From NCBI GenBank assembly GCA_009928785.1, contig SABY01000008.1, forward strand, positions 1 to 64,000: a stretch of 64,000 nt of DNA, read 5' to 3'. Under the pieces are notes generated by a model. The model saw only the letters and a program-made list of their open reading frames with translations, searched no databases and was not told the origin of the DNA. Shown here piece after piece: positions 57,512 through 64,000 of this stretch; the first letter of the stretch is position 1, and each line of letters begins with the position of its first letter. Origin of the DNA: Clostridia bacterium (lineage in GTDB: Bacteria > Bacteroidota > Bacteroidia > Bacteroidales > 4484-276). The translations under genes were made by a program, and so were the position numbers.

Positions 57512-57985
57512 ATGAAAAAAGTCATTCTTCTAATCGTGATCTCACTAAGCGTAGTGAGCGTCATGGCGCAAAACAGGACAGATTCTGTTTTGATTGTAAA
57601 AAAAGCGTTTACACAAAACGGGGTGAGATTAACTCCGCGGCAACTGCTGCAAATCACCCATTATAACGCGGAGGCGAATAGTTACATGCAAAAAGCGCAG
57701 AGCAACAATGTAGCAGCAAGCATCTTTGGATTTGCCGGCGGTTTCCTTATTGGCTGGCCTATTGGCACGGCCATTGTCGGGGGTGAAGCCAACTGGGCTA
57801 TGGCGGGCATCGGCGCTGGGTTGGTACTTATCGGCATTCCTTTTTCGGTTGGCTACAAACGCAATGCTACCAAAGCCGTCGAAATTTATAACCGCGATCT
57901 GGCTGCTCCGCCAGAAACCACTGGAGCTGTGGAATGGAAGCTCGGATTTACCAGGAGCGGTGTGGGAATAGCTATGAAGTTTTGA
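57512..57985 (+). CDS. Hypothetical secreted/membrane protein
   Basis: 157 aa, signal peptide, GGFLIGWPIGTAIVGG and AGIGAGLVLIGIPFSVGY glycine-rich hydrophobic segments. Confidence 0.6.
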   Translation: MKKVILLIVISLSVVSVMAQNRTDSVLIVKKAFTQNGVRLTPRQLLQITHYNAEANSYMQKAQSNNVAASIFGFAGGFLIGWPIGTAIVGGEANWAMAGIGAGLVLIGIPFSVGYKRNATKAVEIYNRDLAAPPETTGAVEWKLGFTRSGVGIAMKF

Positions 57986-58167
57986 CCCACAGCACCGAAT
58001 ACCCACTTAATCTTGAGCGAGTATCTTCAGGTTTTTAATAAAAATTCCCACATTTATTCATTAAAGACAGACATAATAACTATGGATTGAATCAGCCGAA
58101 ATCTTTCACAAAATGCCGCTACTTATAACTATGTTCTCTTATTATTATAGAAAGTATTTATTTAGCT

Positions 58168-58392
58168 ATGCAAATAATTGGTTTAAAAGTAAGTGATAAA
58201 ATCGTCAATACTCTTATGCGGATTTTGCGGCGATTCAGCGGTGATGAAATTCAGATATTGAGCGAAAAAAGCCAATTCCTTTCAGTTCAAAAATATCTGG
58301 AAAATGAATTGGTAGTTTTGGAAAGCGGTAAGCCTGATTTCATCGGTATGGATGAATTGGAGAACCATCTTGAAAAATCCATTCAGAAATAG
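58168..58392 (+). CDS. Antitoxin-like small protein
   Basis: 74 aa, directly followed by a truncated RelE/ParE-like ORF. Confidence 0.55.
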   Translation: MQIIGLKVSDKIVNTLMRILRRFSGDEIQILSEKSQFLSVQKYLENELVVLESGKPDFIGMDELENHLEKSIQK

Positions 58393-58393
58393 G

Positions 58394-58489
58394 ATGATTA
58401 AAATTACAACAGGTTTTAGAGATCGGCTGAGCGAGCAGATTGAATTTATTGCCAGAAAGGCCGAAATTATGATGGGAGGATTTAACTAA
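58394..58489 (+). pseudogene. Truncated RelE/ParE-like toxin
   Basis: MIKITTGFRDRLSEQIEFIARKAEIMMGGFN*, N-terminal fragment only. Confidence 0.5.
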
Positions 58490-58496
58490 TCAGCGC

Positions 58497-59075
58497 TCAA
58501 AGTATTGCGCTACCCACGACCACGGTATGCGTTTTCTGGCAATTGCCCGCACTACAGTCGGAGCAATAATAACCACCCTCCAACCCCCACTTCACCTCGC
58601 ATTCGCCCACAGAACCCGGACCGGTACTTGTACATCCGCTACATGTTACGGTTTCGGAACCCGCCTGATCCTCCTTACCTGCGTCAAGAATTTTAAATTC
58701 ATAAATTTTATCTCCATCCAAGACCAGCCTGACGATGGATGACGCACGATTGATGGTATCGCTGGCACGCAAAAAATAGCCGTCGGCTTCCTTAACGATC
58801 CATATACCTGTGAATGAAATATCTGGCTCCACCTGGTCATTCACAACTTTTTGCCAACGTGCCTTAAGCGCGTCAGCATCTGCAACCATTACAATTTCCC
58901 CGTCGCGCAGCGCACCGATTACTTTGTCGAAATGTACCAATGAACCATCTTCAATCCGTGAACCTTTCGTGGTGGCATTAGAATCTGAAGATTCGGAACT
59001 TGTATTTCCCTGGCATCCTGTAAAAAGCGCAATGCCCAAGACCATCAAAGCAAAAAGTTTACCTATCGATTTCAT
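58497..59075 (-). CDS. Cysteine-rich lipoprotein of unknown function
   Basis: FTGC lipobox; C-terminal CSGC...C...CSDCSAGNC cluster. Confidence 0.7.
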   Translation of the reverse strand: MKSIGKLFALMVLGIALFTGCQGNTSSESSDSNATTKGSRIEDGSLVHFDKVIGALRDGEIVMVADADALKARWQKVVNDQVEPDISFTGIWIVKEADGYFLRASDTINRASSIVRLVLDGDKIYEFKILDAGKEDQAGSETVTCSGCTSTGPGSVGECEVKWGLEGGYYCSDCSAGNCQKTHTVVVGSAIL

Positions 59076-59316
59076 AATATTAAATTTTAGTTAATTGAAT
59101 TTGCATTAATAAAACAAATTGTGCTTCAAAAAGTTCCAACAAAAAAACCCATGTTTCAAAAGGCAGCGTCTGATTTTCTATCCGCCCAAACGAAAACAAG
59201 TTGTGTTTTAATAATGATTTCAGAACCTCCCCCCTCCTCCCCTGTCATAATCTTACCCCATAAGGCAAGCAGACGTTTATCGTTAATTTTGCAATCGATC
59301 CTAAAACATTTTATAA

Positions 59317-60534
59317 ATGAGTCAGATACCACATTTTTCGGATATTATAAGAGCGCAAAGCACGCTGCGCAAAATCATTAAAGTGACCCCGCTGGAGTCG
59401 AGCAAGTCGTTTTCGGCCATGACGGGTGCGCAGGTATTTATGAAGATGGAAAACCTGCAATCCACCGGCAGCTTCAAGGTGCGCGGCGCTTACAATATGA
59501 TGAGCAGCCTGAGTGCAGAGGAGCTGACCAATGGTGTAGTAGCTGCCTCGGCAGGCAACCATGCGCAGGGCGTTGCCTACAGCGCAACGAAGCTCGGCGT
59601 TAAATCAACGGTTTTTATGCCCGTGTTTGCACCGCCGCTCAAGGTAATTGCCACCCGCAGCTACGGCGCCGAAGTGGTGCTCACCGGAGCCACCTTCGAC
59701 GAAGCATTTGCGGCGGCTATTGCTTTCAAAGAAGAATCCGGCGCCTACTTCATCCATCCTTTCAACCATCCCGATATTATTGCCGGGCAAGGCACCATTG
59801 GATTAGAAATTTTTGAACAACTCAACGATGTCCAGGATGTGATAGTGCCCATTGGTGGTGGCGGGCTGATTTCGGGAATCGCGATAGCGCTCAAGAAATT
59901 TAACCCTAAAATCCGGATCATCGGCGTAGAACCCGAAGGCGCGCAGTCGATGAAACTCTCCGTTGACCAGGGTCATGTAAGCACCTTAACTTCACTGCAC
60001 ACCATCGCCGACGGTATAGCCGTAAAAACTCCCGGCGACCTCACCCTGGAATGTGTGCAGAAATATGTGGACGAAATAGTAGTGGTGAGCGATGCCGAAA
60101 TTTCGCACGCACTCTATCTGATGCTGCAACGCACCAAAATACTGGCAGAGCCTTCGGGCGTGGCACCAATGGCAGCCATCCTCACCCACAAAATTGATGT
60201 GAAAGGCCGCAAGGTGGTACCTGTGATCAGCGGCGGAAACATCAACATGAGCATGCTGGAGCAAATTCTCGAAAAAGGCATGTTAGAGGAAGGTCTGCGC
60301 GCACGTATCAAAGTGCTCGCCCCCGACCTGGCCGGTGAGTTAAAACAAATCATCACCATCCTCGACAGCATCCGCGCCAACATCCACGACATACACCACG
60401 AGCGCTCCATCACCACAGTACCTGTTGGCTATGTGCTCATTACGCTCACCTTCAACCTGCAAAGCATCGACCAGTTGCAAACCATCCGCGAGGCCTTCGA
60501 CAGCAAAAATCTCAAATACGAAGTAATGACCTGA
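59317..60534 (+). CDS. ilvA: Threonine ammonia-lyase (threonine dehydratase)
   Basis: STGSFKVRGAYNM PLP lysine, VIVPIGGGGLISGIAIALK, C-terminal ACT-like region. Confidence 0.9.
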   Translation: MSQIPHFSDIIRAQSTLRKIIKVTPLESSKSFSAMTGAQVFMKMENLQSTGSFKVRGAYNMMSSLSAEELTNGVVAASAGNHAQGVAYSATKLGVKSTVFMPVFAPPLKVIATRSYGAEVVLTGATFDEAFAAAIAFKEESGAYFIHPFNHPDIIAGQGTIGLEIFEQLNDVQDVIVPIGGGGLISGIAIALKKFNPKIRIIGVEPEGAQSMKLSVDQGHVSTLTSLHTIADGIAVKTPGDLTLECVQKYVDEIVVVSDAEISHALYLMLQRTKILAEPSGVAPMAAILTHKIDVKGRKVVPVISGGNINMSMLEQILEKGMLEEGLRARIKVLAPDLAGELKQIITILDSIRANIHDIHHERSITTVPVGYVLITLTFNLQSIDQLQTIREAFDSKNLKYEVMT

Positions 60535-60544
60535 TGCGGGGAGG

Positions 60545-60789
60545 CAGTTCTCAGTCGGCAGTCCTCAGTCTTCAGTTCTCAGTCTTCAGTTCTCAGTCCT
60601 CAGTTCTCAGGCGGCAGGTCAAAGTCCTCAGTTCTCAGATGGCAGGCTACAGTCTTCAGTTCTCAGACGGCAGTCCTCAGTCGGCAGTTCTCAGGCGGCA
60701 GTCCTCAGTTCTCAGGCGGCAGTCCTCAGTTCTCAGTCTTCAGTCTTCAGTTCTCAGGCCACAATCTTCAGTTCTCAGTCCTCAGTTGG
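60545..60789. repeat. Heptamer tandem array (CAGNNNN)35
   Basis: 35 consecutive 7-bp units (cagttct, cagtcct, cagtctt, caggcgg, cagacgg...) with no indel over 245 bp. Confidence 0.97.
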
Positions 60790-60887
60790 CATCGACTGTT
60801 GCCTGGCGTCACGCGATACGCGCATCCAATCGAAAGGGTCATTTTTAACTTCTAAATATTACTTTTGAAGTTTATTTCGAAATCGCA

Positions 60888-61907
60888 ATGAACAACACCC
60901 ATATCAATCCGAAAGCTGCAACCCAATACCTGACGGATGAGCCGATTGCTAACCTGCAACAACACCTTCCGGCACAGGCGGTGGTGATTTCGCAGCCTGC
61001 TATTCAGCAATATTATGGTCAACATTGGAAGGATGTTCCGGTAATTCTTATTGGTGACGGCGAGCAGCACAAAACACTCCAAACCATTTACGCTATTTAT
61101 CAGAAGCTAATTGATCTGGGCATCGACCGATCGGGGATGCTGGTGGGCGTGGGTGGCGGCATTGTGTGCGACATTGCCGGTTTTGCGGCAGCCACTTACC
61201 TGCGCGGCATTGCCTGTGCGTTTATCCCTACCACACTTCTTGCCCAAGCCGATGCTGCCATTGGTGGCAAAAACGGAGTAAATTTTCAGGGTTTTAAAAA
61301 TATGATCGGTACTTTTTCTCAGCCGCAGTTTATCCTAAGCGATCCCGCCGTTTTGCAAACTTTGCCCGCCACCGAACTTGCCAACGGCCTGGCCGAAGTG
61401 GTGAAACATGCGCTGATTGCCGATGCTGCATATTTCGATTTCATCGAAAAAAACTACCCTAAGATTTTAAACCTGGAGGAAGATGTTATTCGACGCATCA
61501 CGCTCCGCTCCTACCAAATAAAAAGTACCGTGGTGCTATGCGACGAGAAAGAGCATAACCTGCGGCGCATCCTCAACTTCGGGCACACCTATGGCCATGC
61601 CATCGAAAAAGTAACCGGCATCAGTCATGGCCACGCCGTGAGCATTGGTATGGCGGCTGCCATGCGACTTTCGTTGAAACATTCCACGCTTTCGCAAAAT
61701 CATTATGAGCGCGTCATCCGTTTGCTGCGGAATCTTAATTTGCCAGTCAGCACTTCCGCCGACCCCCGGCAGATCGTCGAGGCGCTCACCGCCGACAAAA
61801 AGCGTGTAGGCAATGAAGTGCATTTTGTCCTATTGGAAAAAATAGGTCAGGCCATAATAAAAAAGATAGCACTTACCGAACTTCAAAATTTCCTGCTCAC
61901 CACATGA
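60888..61907 (+). CDS. aroB: 3-dehydroquinate synthase
   Basis: GDGEQHKTLQTI, GVGGGIVCDIAGFAAATYLRGI, PTTLLAQADAAIGGKNGVNF, NFGHTYGHAIE. Confidence 0.96.
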   Translation: MNNTHINPKAATQYLTDEPIANLQQHLPAQAVVISQPAIQQYYGQHWKDVPVILIGDGEQHKTLQTIYAIYQKLIDLGIDRSGMLVGVGGGIVCDIAGFAAATYLRGIACAFIPTTLLAQADAAIGGKNGVNFQGFKNMIGTFSQPQFILSDPAVLQTLPATELANGLAEVVKHALIADAAYFDFIEKNYPKILNLEEDVIRRITLRSYQIKSTVVLCDEKEHNLRRILNFGHTYGHAIEKVTGISHGHAVSIGMAAAMRLSLKHSTLSQNHYERVIRLLRNLNLPVSTSADPRQIVEALTADKKRVGNEVHFVLLEKIGQAIIKKIALTELQNFLLTT

Positions 61908-63163
61908 CGGTCACGGTTTCACCCTCGCAAATAAAAGGAATCCTGGCAGCTCCGGCTTCCAAGAGCCAGACTATCCGCGCCATTGCTGCGGCGATGCTTG
62001 CGGATGGGGCATCTGCAATCCATCATTTTTCGCGTTGCGACGATGCGTTGGCCATGATAGAGATAGCCCGCCAACTGGGCAGCACCATCATTGTGGGCGA
62101 TCACCGGATTGAAATAAATGGCGCTCTCCGCCCCAATACTTTCCATTTCGACTGTGGCGAGTCCGGCCTTGCTGCCCGCCTGATGATTGCGCTGGCACCG
62201 GCACTTTTTGATAATCCCGTCACCATTACCGGAAAGGGAACTTTATTAAAACGATCGCTCGGAAGCCTCTGTGAAGTGCTACAACAGATGAGCGTCCATT
62301 GCCATTCCGACCACGGAAAATTACCTTACCATCTTTCCGGAAAAATGAAAGCCGGTGAAGTGTTGGCTGACGGCAACGAGAGTTCACAATTTGTGAGCGG
62401 CCTGCTCATGGCGTTGCCACTGCTGAGCGGTGAGAGCAAACTTATAATCCAAAATCTTAAAAGCGCTCCTTATGTGCAGATGACGCTGGAAACTCTTCAC
62501 AAATTCGGAATCCAGATTAAACAAACAGCAAACCACACCTATATCATTGGTGGTAATCAAAATTATATTCCCACCGAAATTACCATCGAAGGCGACTGGA
62601 GTGGCGCTGCATTTTTGATGGTGGCAGCCGCTTTGTCTGGCGATCTCACCATTACCAACCTTGACATCCACAGCAATCAAGCCGATCGGCATATCCTTGA
62701 TGCATTGGCAGCAGCAGGAATTCCTAAACAAATTTCCGATAACAGAATAAGCATCCGGCAGCAGCGTCCAAAGCCTTTTCGTTTCGATTGTACCCACTGC
62801 CCCGACCTGTTTCCGCCGCTGGTGGTGCTGGCAGCAGCAGCACAGGGAACCAGCACGCTGAGCGGCGTGCACCGGCTGCAAAACAAAGAAAGCAACCGCG
62901 GACTTGCTTTGCAAACAGAATTTGGTAAAATGGGCGTGCCCATCGAAATAGCCAGTGACGAAATGCACATCCGCGGCGCCGCGCTGTCCGGAGCCTCCAT
63001 CCATGCACACAACGATCACCGCATTGCAATGGCAGCCACAGTGGCCGGGTTGGCGGCAAAATCACCCGTAACGATTATAGGTGCGGGCTGCGTAAGCAAG
63101 TCGTGGCCTAAGTTTTTTGATGATTTGCGTTTGTTGGGTGCTAAAATAAATGAGAAAGAATAG
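61904..63163 (+). CDS. aroA: 3-phosphoshikimate 1-carboxyvinyltransferase (EPSP synthase)
   Basis: PASKSQTIRA, CGESGLAARLM, DGNESSQFVSGLLMALP, HNDHRIAMA. Confidence 0.95.
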   Translation: MTVTVSPSQIKGILAAPASKSQTIRAIAAAMLADGASAIHHFSRCDDALAMIEIARQLGSTIIVGDHRIEINGALRPNTFHFDCGESGLAARLMIALAPALFDNPVTITGKGTLLKRSLGSLCEVLQQMSVHCHSDHGKLPYHLSGKMKAGEVLADGNESSQFVSGLLMALPLLSGESKLIIQNLKSAPYVQMTLETLHKFGIQIKQTANHTYIIGGNQNYIPTEITIEGDWSGAAFLMVAAALSGDLTITNLDIHSNQADRHILDALAAAGIPKQISDNRISIRQQRPKPFRFDCTHCPDLFPPLVVLAAAAQGTSTLSGVHRLQNKESNRGLALQTEFGKMGVPIEIASDEMHIRGAALSGASIHAHNDHRIAMAATVAGLAAKSPVTIIGAGCVSKSWPKFFDDLRLLGAKINEKE

Positions 63164-63284
63164 TTTTGGAAGTGCCGATTGTAGCGTGACGAAGGAGAAA
63201 TAACACAGCCCCAAATTGCAGCGTCGCCCGAATCGGGCGTCATAGCTGCATGGAATTATTACTTTTGCCGTTTAGTAAAATGCC

Positions 63285-64000
63285 ATGCACAACACACTCG
63301 AAGTTCTGGATCATGTTCGGCTCAACTTCTCTGCCTCGGGGGTTCACACGCTCAATGTGGCACTGGCATTTATTATGTTTGGCGTGGCGCTCAACATCAA
63401 TCTTTCGCATTTTCGGGATGTGCTTTCACGTCCAAAATCGGTGATTACGGGCGTGATAGCGCAGTTTGTTTTGCTGCCGGCGCTTACCTTTGCGTTAGTT
63501 ATCTCGCTAAAGCTTACTGCTACCGTTGCGCTGGGGATGATACTGGTAGCTGCATGTCCGGGCGGGAACATCTCCAATTTTATGAGCGCCAACGCCAAAG
63601 GCAATGCCGCGCTTTCCATTAGCCTGACGGCCATCGCTACAATGGTGGCAATATTTATGACACCTTTCAACTTTGCCTTGTGGGGCGATTGGTACATCGG
63701 CTATTACAACAAAGGCGCCGGCGAGTTGCTGCGTCCTATCAACATTGATGTGCAGCAGGTTTTTCAAACGGTATTTCTACTGTTGGGTCTTCCGGTGATT
63801 GCCGGTATCGCCATTGCTTCAAGGTTTCCACGCTTTACCGCCCGCATCGTAAAACCCATCAAGATCATCTCCATCCTCTTTTTTGTTGCACTCGTCGTTA
63901 TTCTACTTTCGGCCAACTTTGGTCACTTCAAAAAGTATGTGCCGTTGGTATTTCTAATTGTTCTGGTACACAACCTGCTCGCGCTGGGAACCGGATTTAT
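63285..64000 (+). CDS. Bile acid:sodium symporter (BASS) family transporter, partial at window end
   Basis: MHNTLEVLDHVRLNF...ALAFIMFGVALNINLSHF...VAACPGGNISNFMSANAKGN; reading frame open to the end. Confidence 0.85.
   Translation, partial: MHNTLEVLDHVRLNFSASGVHTLNVALAFIMFGVALNINLSHFRDVLSRPKSVITGVIAQFVLLPALTFALVISLKLTATVALGMILVAACPGGNISNFMSANAKGNAALSISLTAIATMVAIFMTPFNFALWGDWYIGYYNKGAGELLRPINIDVQQVFQTVFLLLGLPVIAGIAIASRFPRFTARIVKPIKIISILFFVALVVILLSANFGHFKKYVPLVFLIVLVHNLLALGTGF

Noticed and set aside
60545-60789. CRISPR array
   Set aside because: Repeat unit is only 7 bp without unique spacers and no cas genes are present; no CRISPR array found in the window
60534-60848. 104-aa ORF (SQSAVLSLQFSVFSSQ...)
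   Set aside because: Translation of the heptamer tandem array, not a real protein

Overview
Bacteroidota-like chromosomal window read by eye, with no database searches. Three blocks are visible. (1) 0-24 kb: a formimidoylglutamase-like gene, topA, nrfH-nrfA (ammonifying nitrite reductase), an outer-membrane porin and a long nitrous-oxide-reduction (nos) operon. The most striking feature is two adjacent NosZ paralogs with reciprocal loss of metal sites. The 748-aa protein keeps the CuA motif (CTEFCSALHLEM) but has lost about six of seven CuZ histidines. The 802-aa lipoprotein keeps all seven CuZ-type histidine motifs, has lost CuA, and carries a C-terminal c-type heme domain. Because canonical NosZ is a head-to-tail homodimer whose active centre is built from CuA of one chain and CuZ of the other, this looks like an obligate heteromeric ('split') N2O reductase. 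A perfect AGGGTGTGA-N6-TCACACCCT palindrome (CRP/FNR-type) lies in the divergent nos/porin promoter region. (2) 26-52.7 kb: an accessory/defence island next to tRNA-Val. It has a KilA-N protein, attC-like cassettes without a visible integrase (including a RES-like protein and an untracked 59-aa ORF), a Druantia type II-like operon (DUF1998 giant helicase, PD-(D/E)XK nuclease, 5mC methyltransferase, 943-aa unknown), a PLD-helicase + Eco57I/PglX-like methyltransferase + XRE module, an orphan HigA-like antitoxin and a YhcG pseudogene. (3) 52.7-64 kb: mostly housekeeping genes (S9 peptidase, aminotransferase/aldolase pair, threonine dehydratase, aroB, aroA, BASS transporter), a decayed toxin-antitoxin duplication and a 35-unit heptamer tandem array. 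Heptamer-period arrays of three unrelated unit sequences occur in the window.
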